Source of the DNA: Azolla caroliniana
Lineage: Eukaryota > Polypodiophyta
Length of the DNA stretch: 64,000 nucleotides
Direction of reading: 5' to 3'
Assembly (NCBI GenBank): GCA_043228905.1
Contig: JBHGNT010000007.1
Location: forward strand, 2,046,001 to 2,110,000
Shown in pieces: positions 45,501-55,565 of the stretch; position 1 is the stretch's first letter; every line of letters begins with the position of its first letter. The notes below the pieces were generated by a model, which did not search any database, had not been told where the DNA came from, and saw only the letters and a program-made list of their open reading frames with translations. A program made the translations under genes and the position numbers.

Positions 45501-46955
45501 TCATATCTTGCTCTATGCGGATGGCATAGTTTTGCTCTCTGAATCCGAACACGACCTACGAAGGCACCTTAATGCCTTAGATGACTTTTGTGCACAACGA
45601 GGATTGGTAGTGAATCTAGGGAAAACTAAAGTCCTTATCTTCCACACATCGGCCCAAGTTAGAGCTAAGTGTCACCTAACTATCTCCCATAGCCCAGTTG
45701 AGGTGGTTAGATCATACATCTATCTCAGAGTCACTTTTAGTGCTCGCTCAGGTAAATTTTCGATGACAAAGGCGGGGAAGGATAGACTTACGAGAGGACA
45801 TGCATCCTCTCACTCCTAGAGAGACAATGCCACCAAGCATACTTTCAAGAGCCAAAGACTAAAGGGTGGCTCTTTGACTCATTAGTGACCCCCTCCCTCA
45901 TGTATGCATCAGCGGTTTGGGCTCTAGGATTACCATCTTTCATGTGGATGCAATTAGAGAGACCATTGGTGATGATGTTATCACGCCAACTCTGAAGCAA
46001 ATCGATAGTACCAGATGACATTATTAGGGTTGAGTTCACGTTACCCCCAATGTTTGTAGAGGCACTTTTCCAACTTGTAGTCTTTATTCATAGGATACAT
46101 AGCCAACCACATGATAGAATATCTCATCAAGCCTTTAAGGCCTCTCGATCATTGTATGAGTCCGGCTATACTAGCTCATGGTATGGCATGATGGTGAGTT
46201 GGCTTCTTACAAATGGTCTAGACATTAATAACCTACCTCCCCTTAGGTACAACCACACGATTGGTAACACTTTAATCTCTCATGAGGACCGCAATAAAGT
46301 AATACGCCAAGAAATATGGCAAATTTACACTCGGCATAAATGGATCACCCCACGAGAGTCACTCCCATCTAAAATGTTGTACTATAAGGAACACTTCATG
46401 CACTTCTCTGAGTTAGGTTTTATCACGCGGCCAAAATATCTAGATGTATTCTTACCACATGCACTAAGGGTTGCCTTTGGACAACTTAGAATATCATCTC
46501 ACCAACTTGAGATTGAGAATGGCCGTACTAATGGAGTCCCTAAGGAGGAAAGGATATGTAGGTTATGTCACATAGAGATAGAAGATGAGTATCACTTTAC
46601 ATGCAAGTGCCCAACCTACGCCGAGATAAGGGCAAAATACCAAGACATACTTGGTTCCTCTCCCACCCTCCCCAAACTATTAGATACTCTAGATATAAAG
46701 AAATTAGGCAAATACATTCTAGAGCTAAAACAACACAGAGAGAATAAGTTACAAAATGTTGAAAATAATGTTGCTAATGTTCACCAACATGTAACAAATG
46801 AAGTTTTTCAGGAACAGGGGGAGACAATGAATGTCAACACACTTGCACCACTCGTCCTTTCCCTTGATGAGGCAGAAAACCAAAGAACCAGACGTCCTCG
46901 GGTGCCGGATTTCAAAGCAACTCGATGTGGTGTGGAAGCAATAATGAAAATAAGG
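45501..46955 (+). pseudogene. LINE 2, 5'-truncated ORF2 fragment
   Basis: It begins inside the RT core at LYADG, where LINE 1 and LINE 3 have LYADD, so a catalytic Asp is also changed. A one-base deletion near 45805 shifts the frame. ORF2 then runs 46050-46955 with RICRLCHIEIEDEYHFTCKC near the end, and is cut by copia 2 at the TAAGG duplication. The remaining ~150 bp resume at 52681. Confidence 0.88.
46951..46955. repeat. target-site duplication TAAGG (left)
   Basis: TAAGG precedes the copia 2 LTR start TGTTGAG. The same bases follow the other LTR at 52681-52685, and the LINE sequence continues across. Confidence 0.9.
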
Positions 46956-47275
46956 TGTTGAGAATCAAGCTCAACTTGGTCTAGTGTGTGAACTCACCTT
47001 GAGAGTGACTAGACACTCCAACGGTCAAGAGTCACCATTAAGTTACCACTTTGTATTCTAGCATTTAGTATGAGTCATAGAATCATATTCTATGACACAT
47101 AACTTATGAGCTTTCACATTCCCCATGCTCCATGAGTCTTGTAGTGAATGAAGAGAGAGGGTGACTATATAAATCACCCTCCTCCCACCTTGTATAGTGT
47201 TGAGTCTTTCTCATTTGTTAATATACTTTACCTTGCGTATACTCTGTGTGTGTGTGTGTCTCTCTCTCTCTATCT

Positions 47276-47314
<39 letters not shown>

Positions 47315-47359
47315 CACACCTATTCCGCTTCACAAGAATTCATCTCTTGATTCTTTACA
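46956..47359 (+). repeat. copia 2 5' LTR (404 bp)
   Basis: It starts TGTTGAGAATCAAGCTCAAC, whose ends can pair (GTTGAG/CTCAAC), and ends TCTTTACA. It contains the TATA hairpin and TG/CT/CA microsatellites near 47245-47310. Confidence 0.9.
47157..47181 (+). promoter_or_regulatory. copia 2 TATA box in a hairpin loop
   Basis: GAGGGTGA and TCACCCTC are perfect 8-bp complements around CTATATAAA. In both repeats of the 3' LTR (52229-52253 and about 52486-52510) one inner pair is lost but 7 bp remain. Confidence 0.85.
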
Positions 47360-47371
47360 TGGTATTAGAGC
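47360..47371 (+). other. copia 2 primer-binding site
   Basis: TGGTATTAGAGC follows the LTR directly. It has one difference from the usual TGGTATCAGAGC complement of initiator tRNA-Met, again a C-to-T change. Confidence 0.8.
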
Positions 47372-47518
47372 GATTTGGTAGCTCGATCTAGCCCATTCGC
47401 CTCATCGTGATCGTGTGTTGTGCTCCACGCCGACGACCAAGAACCGGCTCATCACTATCGTAGCTTTGCTACATAGCACGCATTCGAAGAGAGAAGAAGA
47501 AGAAGAAGAATCGACATA

Positions 47519-50500
47519 ATGAATACTCAAATGGGGAGCGCTCTCCCTACCGAGAAGTTGGATCGAAACAACTTCGCATCTTGGGAGTACAAGATGCACC
47601 AATACCTTGTCGGACAAGGCTATTGGAGCTACATGAAAGGAGCACATGAAGACCGACCCGCCGAAGCGGCTCCTGGATACACGACATGGGAGCAAGCCAC
47701 AAGCCACGTGATGTATTGTTTGGCAACATGTGTTCACGACCACATGCTCGGTTACATTCGAGAAGCCAAGATGCCGAAGGAAGCGTGGGAAAATCTATGA
47801 AAGATTTTCGCGGCGAACACAACCGCAAGAAGGCTTCAACTCCGCCAAGAGTTGAAAAACATTCAACAAAGGGACATGTCCATCACGACATACACCTTGA
47901 AGATCAAGGAGCTTTGCAACTCGCTCGGCTCAATAAGCGTAAGTATAGATGATGATGAGATGGTGCAAATATGCCTCAGCGGCCTCGCACCACGGTTCGG
48001 CGCGATGCGAACCGCCGTTCTAGCACGGGAGAAATCTCCCTCCTTCTTCGAGCTCCAATCAATGCTATTGGTTGAAGAAAACCACGTGCGTACAAGGAGC
48101 AATGAGTCGGAAGGCCACATGCTCTACACGCAGTCTAATGGAGGAAGAGGACGCGGATGAGAGAGAGGCCGATTCGGCCAAGGACAAGGTGGACGAGGTT
48201 CGACCTACGACAACAACTCCCAATTTCAGCCGCAAAACGGAGGCCAACGAGGAACCTTCACAAGAAGGGGGAGCTTCCACTCCGGCCGAGCCGTCAAAAC
48301 GCAACTGAATGCGGATATTGCGGAAAGCTCGGCCACCACGAAGAAGAATGCCGAAAGAAGATGCGTGAATCGGCTTCCACAAGCCGAGAACTCACGAATT
48401 ACGCGCACAATTCCAACTATGAAGAGTATAGCAGAATGTATGGGAACAACTCTGACTACGAAGATCGTGGCGGAATGTATGCACGCAACTCCGACCGTGG
48501 CGGAATGTTCATGATGAAGCATAGAGCAAACTCTATGTCGGCCTCTACCTCAACTAGTGCCCTCAATCCGGAGGACGTATGGTTTGTTGACTCCGGAGCC
48601 TCAAACCATATGACATCTCATAAAGAATGGTTTCTCGAACTTCGAGAGCCGAAGCGACCCAACTATATCGAAACCGGAGATGACACTACGCACCCGATTC
48701 GGCACATCGGCAATGTTCCGTTCGGCGAAAGAGGTAAGCAAACATACATTAAAAATGTCTTGCATGTTCCCACCATCACGAAGAATTTGGTCTCGGTTGG
48801 CCAAATGGTTGAACAAAGGATGCAAGTACGATTCGACCAAGAAGGATGCTTCCTCGAAAAAGAAGGCCGAATCATCGCACGCGGAAGAAGAGAGGGCCAG
48901 ATGTTCATTCTTGATTCACACGAGATGAAATCCGCCCTGTTTGCAAAAATCACGAAAGCCAACTCCGACATAGAGCTATGGCACAAGCGAATCAGCCACA
49001 TCAATCTCAACAAACTCAAAGCAATGAAATTGAAAGGAGTCGTCATTAGATTCCCGACATTTAAAGAGAAGGAGATTGAAGGTGTATGCGAAGCGTGCCA
49101 ATTCGGTAAGCAACACCGACACCCATTCCCAAAAGAGCGGAACGTGAGCAAAGGTCTACTCAACGTAGTCCATTCCGACGTATGGGGACCGACACAGACG
49201 GCTACATTCGGCGGATGCCAATATTACGTGCTCTTCATCGACGACTTCTCTAGGCACACTTGGATCTACCCGATGCGGCAAAAGAGCGAAGTGTTCGGAC
49301 ACTTCCAAACATTCAAGAATGAAGTCGAGAAAGCTACGGGCCGACATGTACGTTGTCTTCGATTGGATGGTGGCAAGGAGTACTTCTCGGACGATTTCAC
49401 GGCGTATCTCCGAAAGGAAGGAATTCGGCGAGAATTCACTTGCCGACACACTCCGCAACAAAACGGAGTAGCCGAACGCAAAAATCGGCACATCCTCGAA
49501 GTAGCGCAGTCCATGATGAACGAGAAGCATATGCCCAAGTCATATGGGGCCGAAGCTACAAATACGGCCATCTACCTAATGAACCGGTGCACAACATCCG
49601 GCGTGCACTAGGTCACTCCGCACGGAAAATAATTCGAAAGGAAGCCGGATTTATCGCACATCCAGATATTTGGCGCGATAGCGTACGTGCACATCCCCGA
49701 CGAGAAGCGTCAAAAGCTTGACCCGAAGTCGGAGAAATGTATCCTCGTAGGATACTCATTGGAGCAAAAGGGGTACAAGTGCTACAACCCCTCAACTCGA
49801 AAATCTTGAGTAAGTCGAGACGTCGTATTTGACGAGTCTGCATCCTGGTACGCACCAGAGACAACTCTGACTCCGACTCCGCTCGATCCGGAATCCATCG
49901 AACCAGAGATAGAGGATGAAGATCGCCATACATGCATGTTCGAAGAAAGTCCGATCACGACCCGACTGAGAGGACCACAAGAGCCTTTGAGCGATCAATG
50001 CACATAATAGCCTAGCCCGAAGATGGACAAAGGCAAGGCAAAAATGTCGGAATACAAAGACGATTGATTGAACGACGATGAGTCGACTCACTCACTCGAT
50101 AGTGAGTTCGGCGGTTTCGAGGTACCAATCGGAGCTAAGAAAGCCCTCATCTCTGCAAATGAAAAGCTCCGCCGATCCACCCGTGAAAAGAACCCCATAA
50201 GCCGATTCGGCTACAATGATTATATGGCGTACCATTACGCCTTTATGATGAAGGTAGCGACAGTACGGGAGCCGGAAACCTTTTCAGAAGCCGCGAAGGA
50301 CCCGCGATGGATCGAAGCAATGAATGAGGAAATACAGGCACTACAGAAGAACGAGACGTGGGATCTCGTTCCCACCTCACCACACAAAAAGGCGATTGGA
50401 TGCAGATGGATCTACAAGGTGAAGTATAATGCCGATGGGTCTGTAAACCGCTACAAAGCTCAACTCGTAGCGAAAGGATACGCTCAGACGCATGGCGTCG

Positions 50501-51837
50501 ACTACGAAGAGACCTTTGCCCCGGTGGCAAAGATGACGACGGTGCGGACCGTAATTGCGCTTGCCGCGGCGAAAGGGTGGCACCTCCATCAAATGGACGT
50601 CAAGAACGCCTTTCTACAAGGCGAATTAGAAGAGGAGGTGTACATGATACAACCACCCGGCTTCAACTCAAGCACCCATCCGAAAGCTGTATGCCGACTC
50701 AAGAAGCCCCTCTACGGCCTCAAGCAAGCATTGCGTGCTTGGCATTCGAAGATAACGCAATATCTTCATCAAATCGGCTTCCGTATGTCAAAATCGGACA
50801 ACTCCCTCTACATACGAAGCGATTCCGCAAGTCCGGTCGTCATCATTTTATATGTGGATGACCTAGTCATTGGAGATGAGCATCTCGTCGAAATCAATAC
50901 AATCAAATCCCTCCTTTCCGACAAGTTCGAGATGACGGACATGAAGGAGCTCCACTACTTCCTCGGCATCGAGGTAATTCGGACTCCGGCCGGAATCATG
51001 ATCTCTGAACGGCACTACATCCTCAACTTGTTATACAAGTTCGGGATGGTTGAGTGCAAATCTGCGACAACCCCGCTCGATCGCAATCTCAAACTCGATG
51101 CGAACTCCGACACCAAAGCGTCTGAGCCGACTCAGTATCGGCAACTCATCGGGAGTCTCATCTACCTCACGATCACACGACCCGATCTCAGTTATCCGGT
51201 CGGTCTCCTTAGCCAATTCATGCAAACACCGCGCGATACTCACTTCGATTGTGCTAAGCGAGTTCTACGATACGTGAGCGGCACAATGGATTGCGACATC
51301 CTCTACAAGACCGCGATGCCAATACAACTTGAGGGGTACACAGACTCCGATTGGGCCGGTTACAAAGCCGATAAAAGATCAACCTCCGTATTTGTTTTCT
51401 CCCTCGGCAGCGGAGCAATATCCTGGAGTAGCAAGAAGTAACCTACCGTCGCTCTTTTGAGTACAGAGGCGGAATACAAGGGCGCAACCGTAGCTGCGTG
51501 TGAAGCCGTATGGCTTAAGAGGATTTTGAAGGATTTGGGCGTACCCATCAAGCATCTGACTTCCCTTTACTGCGACAACATGAGCAATATCTATCTGGCT
51601 CGGAACCCGGTGTTCCACGTGCGGACAAAGCACATTGAAGTGCACTATCACTTCATCCGAGAGCGCGTTCTAGCTGGTGATGTCGACCCACAACACATTA
51701 GCACAAATCTTCAAACCACCGACATCTTCAGTAAAGCCTTAGGAACCGACAAGCTGTGGCAATTCATGACCGATCTCGGATTGATGATTCCTGACCTGCC
51801 AAGCTTGAGGGGGAGTACTAAAGACACTACGCAATAA
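47519..51837 (+). pseudogene. copia 2 Gag-Pol, decayed
   Basis: Gag starts MNTQMGSALPTEKLD and stops at TGA 47798. It resumes in the same frame to a TGA near 48158, then a frameshift leads to the zinc knuckle CGYCGKLGHHEEEC. Next come protease VDSGASNHMTSHKEW, pre-integrase CEACQFGKQHRHPF, and integrase with all three acidic residues (SDVWGP, LDGGKEYF, NGVAERKNR). Stops occur at 49609 and several more up to 50.07 kb. RT has HQMDVKNAFLQGELEEEVYM and YVDD at 50851-50862. RNase H has GYTDSDWAGYKADKRST, a stop at 51439, then STEAEYKGATVAACEAVWL. It ends shortly after LRGST at 51837. Confidence 0.92.
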
Positions 51838-52027
51838 CGCGCAAAGCCGCGAAGAAAGATGCAAGCTGAAGCACAGACTTCGTAACTACACACAACCTGG
51901 AGCACGGATCCCGTAACTCCGCATAATTGCGAATCGACGTGAGTCAACGCGGATTCCTGAACACAAGTCGAAGCGTATTTTTGGATACCGTCTGAAACCA
52001 ACCACCCGACTTGAGCTTGAGGGGGCG

Positions 52028-52680
52028 TGTTGAGAATCAAGTTCAACTTGGTCTAGTGTGTGAACTCACCTTGAGAGTGAATAGACACTCCAATGGTCAA
52101 GAGTCACCATTAAGTCACCACTTTGTATTCTAGCATTTAGTATGAGTCATAGAATCATATTCTATGACACATAACTTATGAGCTTTCACATTCCTCATGC
52201 TCCATGAGTCTTGTAGTTAATGAAGAGAGAGGGTGACTATATAAAGCACCCTCCTCCCACCTTGTATAGTGTTGAGTCTTTCTCCTTTGTTAATATACTT
52301 AACCTTGGTCTAGTGTGTGAACTCACCTTGAGAGTGAATAGACACTCCAATGGTCAAGAGTCACCATTAAGTCACCACTTTGTATTCTAGCATTTAGTAT
52401 GAGTCATAGAATCATATTCTATGACACATAACTTATGAGCTTTCACATTCCTCATGCTCCATGAGTCTTGTAGTTAATGAAGAGAGAGGGTGACTATATA
52501 AAGCACCCTCCTCCCACCTTGTATAGTGTTGAGTCTTTCTCCTTTGTTAATATACTTAACCTTGCGTATACTCTGTGTGTGTGTGTGTGTGTCTCTCTCT
52601 CTCTCTCTATCTCATACACACGCATACACATAGTTCACACCTATTCCGCTTCACAAGAATCCATCTCTTGATTCTTTACT
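52028..52680 (+). repeat. copia 2 3' LTR with internal 257-bp tandem duplication
   Basis: It follows GAGGGGGCG, the purine tract. The segment starting CTTGGTCTAGTGTGTGAAC at 52047 is repeated from 52304 with period 257. Both repeats share the same base differences from the 5' LTR (for example ATAGAC for CTAGAC and AAGCACC for AATCACC). The duplication therefore arose in this LTR after integration. The last base is T where the 5' LTR has A. Confidence 0.9.
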
Positions 52681-52830
52681 TAAGGGAACGTTAACTACAC
52701 CGCCTAGAAGCCATGGCTAGGGCACTCTCTACATTAGAACCACGGGTCAAACCCACATCAAAACACTTTGACCCCCCACTTCTTTTCGAGAGGCTTGGGT
52801 GGAAATAAAATTAGGCTTAGTGTATAAAGT
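52681..52830 (+). pseudogene. LINE 2 continuation after copia 2
   Basis: From TAAGGGAACGTTAACTACAC the ORF2 end continues, aligned with LINE 3 (GGGAACGTGAGCTACACCG), through CTTCTTTTCGAGAGGCTTGG and the stop. It departs from LINE 3 after TTAGGCTTAGTGTAT at about 52830, so its 3' UTR is missing. Confidence 0.88.
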
Positions 52831-53162
52831 ACCCTGCTAGTGGAACAAATCATAAACAATCATAGATAGAAGAAACATTCCTAGTACTCAAGGGTACTCT
52901 GTCATGTATGAATGAATATCTGTGGAGTAGCACACTATTGCCCATAAATTGAGGAAAATAATAAGCAAAATAAAATAAAATAAAATAAAATATATTAATA
53001 TGTAGTTCTTATGAAATCGGTTTCCTTCATGAGAAGGAAACCGTAAGCCTATTGGTGGTGGTCTTATAAAGCCACCACCAACGTTGTATTCATTGTAAGG
53101 GGCATTATAATAATAATAAAACGCTTTCTCTGTTTCCCTCATCTCTCTCTCTCTCTCTCTCT
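52831..53162 (+). promoter_or_regulatory. dispersed repeat plus orphan promoter-like double hairpin
   Basis: The part 52840-52960 is related to 58059-58190 and 58775-58885 (shared AACAAAT, AGATAGAAG, ATCTGTGGAGTA and GCCCATAAAT). After an AAAAT repeat come two hairpins. CGGTTTCCTT/AAGGAAACCG (53018-53043) has a 6-nt loop. TTGGTGGTGG/CCACCACCAA (53052-53081) has a loop TCTTATAAAG that contains a TATA box. A (CT)n run follows to the LINE 3 junction. This resembles the U3-R-U5 of an LTR, but no partner LTR is seen. Confidence 0.55.
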
Positions 53163-55545
53163 CTCTTGCGGAGGGTTTTCCACCACAGTGGAGTATGAAT
53201 ACAGTGACCCCCACACATAAAGGGGGGGACCCCATGGACCCAAATACATATAGGACCATTATGATAGGCCATACCCTTGCTAAGTTATATGGTGCAGTAA
53301 TGGAAGCAGAGCTTAGCGACTACATGGAGACCCTAAACCTTCGTGCACCTGAACAAGCTGGCTTTAGACGAGCCTTCTCCACTATTGATCACATCTTCAC
53401 ACTTAGATGCCTAATTGACCAAACTAGGGCTCGCAAGAAGAGATTATATTGTTGTTTTGTGAACTTCCGCAAAGCCTTTGACACAGTCCCTAGAGATCGG
53501 TTGTCTGATAGACTTAAAAGCTTGAGGATACCAGATGATATGGTATGGGCCATCTACGCACTATATGAACAAGTGTCCGGGTGTGTCCGATGCCCAGGTG
53601 GCCTATCCAATCGTTTCACTAGCACTATTGGTGTAAAACAAGGTTGCCCCCTATCACCGACGCTTTTTGGGATCTACATTGATGAGATCACAGATTTTAT
53701 TGCTCGTGAGGGAGGCACCGGAGTGGTCCTTGGGGATACGCAGGTTCGTATCTTGCTCTATGCGGATGACATAGTTTTGCTCTCTGAATCCGAACACGAC
53801 CTACAGAGGCACCTCAATGCCTTAGATGACTTTTGTGTACAACGAGGATTGGTAGTGAATCTAGGGAAAACGAAAGTCCTTATCTTCCACACATCGGCCC
53901 AAGTTAGAGCTAAGTGTCACCTAACTATCTCCCATAGCCCAGTCGAGGTGGTTGGATCGTACGTATATCTCGGAGTCACTTTTAGTGCCCGCTCAGGTAA
54001 ATTTTCGATGACACAAGCAGCGAAGGATAGACTCACGAGAGGACATGCATCCCTCTCACTCCTAGAGAGACAATGCCACCAAGCACACTTTCAAGACCCA
54101 CGGACTAAAGGGTGGCTCTTTGACTCATTAGTGACCCCCTCCCTCATGTATGCATCAGCGGTTTGGGCTCCAGGATTACCATCCTTCATGTGGACGCAAT
54201 TAGAAAGACCATTGGTGATGATGCTATCACGCCAACTCCGAAGCAAATCGACTGTACCACATGACATTATTAGGGCCGAGTTCACGTTACCCCCAATGCT
54301 AGTAGAGGCACTTTTTCAACTTGTAGTCTTTATTGATAGGATACATAGCCAACCACATGATAGAATATCTCATCAAGCCTTTAAGGCCTCTCGATCATTG
54401 TATGAGTCCGGCTATACTAGCTCATGGTATGGCATGATGGTGACTTGGCTTCTTGCGAATGGTCTAGACATTAATAACCTACCTCCCCTTAGGTACAACC
54501 ACACGAGTGATAACACCTTAATCTCTCATGAGAACCGCAATAAAGTAATACGCCAAGAAATATGGCAAATTTACACTCGGTGTAAATGGATCACCCCACT
54601 AGAGCCACTCCCATCTAAAATGTCGTACTATAAGAAACACTTCATGCACTTCTCTGAGTTAGGTTTTATCACACGGCCAAAATATCTAGATGTATTCTTA
54701 CCACATGCACTAAGGGTTGCCATTGGACAACTTAGAATATCGTCTCACCAACTTGAGATTGAAAATGGCCGTACTAGTGGAGTCCCTAGGGAGGAAAGGA
54801 TATGTAGGTTATGTCACATAGAGATAGAGGATGAGTACCACTTTACATGCAAGTGTCCAACCTATGCCGAGATAAGGGCAAAATACCAAGACATACTTGG
54901 TCCGTCTCCCACCCTCCCCAAACTATTAGATACTCTAGATATAAAGAAATTAGGCAAATACATTCTAGAGCTAAAACAACACAGAAAGAATAAATTACAA
55001 AATGTTGACAATAATGTTGCTAATGATCACGAATATGTAACAAATGCAGTTTTTCAGGAACCTGAGGAGACAACGAATGCCGACACACTTACACCACTCG
55101 GCCTTTCCATTGATGAGGCAGAAAACCAGAGAAGAACCAGACGTCCTCGGGTGCCGGGTTTCAAAACAACTCAACGTGATGTGGAAGCAATATTGAAAAT
55201 AAGGGAACGTGAGCTACACCGCCTAGAAGCCATGGCTAGGGCACTCTCTACATTGGAACCCACATCAAGACCCTTTGACCCCCCACTTCTTTTCGAGAGG
55301 CTTGGGTGGAAATAAAATTAGGCTTAGTGTATAGTCACTTTCGAGTATACTACATATTGTACACTACTAGAACTCTTTTAGTTTAAGTTCTATTTTTTTT
55401 ACTTAATTTTATTTTTAGTTATGATGACTGGATAAACACTCTATTGTTGTAAACCAATTGTCTCATGGGCCAAATTTGGCCTTAGAAGACGTTAATACAT
55501 CTTTCTTTCTTTCTTTCTTTCTCTCTCTCTATTTCTTTCTCTCTC
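53163..55545 (+). mobile_element. LINE 3, 5'-truncated copy
   Basis: It begins at TTGCGGAGGGTTTTCCACCA, which corresponds to LINE 1 near 4.2 kb at the start of the RT. It ends with the shared 3' block and CTTT repeats at about 55500-55545. It lies only about 330 bp from the end of LINE 2 and is very similar to it. Confidence 0.88.
53195..55315 (+). CDS. LINE 3 ORF2 fragment (RT to C-terminus), open
   Basis: A 706-codon open frame without endonuclease. It starts at an internal ATG (MNTVTPTHKGGDPMDPNTY). RT motifs: AFDTVPRDRL, GVKQGCPLSPTLFG and LYADD at about 53758. The C-terminal CRLCHIEIEDEYHFTCKC is present. The frame is intact, unlike LINE 2, although the copy is dead on arrival because the 5' part was never copied. 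It suggests fairly recent insertion. Confidence 0.85.
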   Translation: MNTVTPTHKGGDPMDPNTYRTIMIGHTLAKLYGAVMEAELSDYMETLNLRAPEQAGFRRAFSTIDHIFTLRCLIDQTRARKKRLYCCFVNFRKAFDTVPRDRLSDRLKSLRIPDDMVWAIYALYEQVSGCVRCPGGLSNRFTSTIGVKQGCPLSPTLFGIYIDEITDFIAREGGTGVVLGDTQVRILLYADDIVLLSESEHDLQRHLNALDDFCVQRGLVVNLGKTKVLIFHTSAQVRAKCHLTISHSPVEVVGSYVYLGVTFSARSGKFSMTQAAKDRLTRGHASLSLLERQCHQAHFQDPRTKGWLFDSLVTPSLMYASAVWAPGLPSFMWTQLERPLVMMLSRQLRSKSTVPHDIIRAEFTLPPMLVEALFQLVVFIDRIHSQPHDRISHQAFKASRSLYESGYTSSWYGMMVTWLLANGLDINNLPPLRYNHTSDNTLISHENRNKVIRQEIWQIYTRCKWITPLEPLPSKMSYYKKHFMHFSELGFITRPKYLDVFLPHALRVAIGQLRISSHQLEIENGRTSGVPREERICRLCHIEIEDEYHFTCKCPTYAEIRAKYQDILGPSPTLPKLLDTLDIKKLGKYILELKQHRKNKLQNVDNNVANDHEYVTNAVFQEPEETTNADTLTPLGLSIDEAENQRRTRRPRVPGFKTTQRDVEAILKIRERELHRLEAMARALSTLEPTSRPFDPPLLFERLGWK

Positions 55546-55565
55546 TCTTTCTCTTCTTTCCCAAC

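Larger units (their letters stand above)
46956..52680 (+). mobile_element. copia 2, complete but decayed LTR retrotransposon inserted in LINE 2
   Basis: 5' LTR 46956-47359, PBS 47360, gag-pol 47519-51837, purine tract 52019-52027 and 3' LTR 52028-52680, flanked by TAAGG. About ten substitutions separate the LTRs by eye over ~390 comparable bases. The element has several stops and a frameshift and cannot make its own proteins. Confidence 0.93.
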
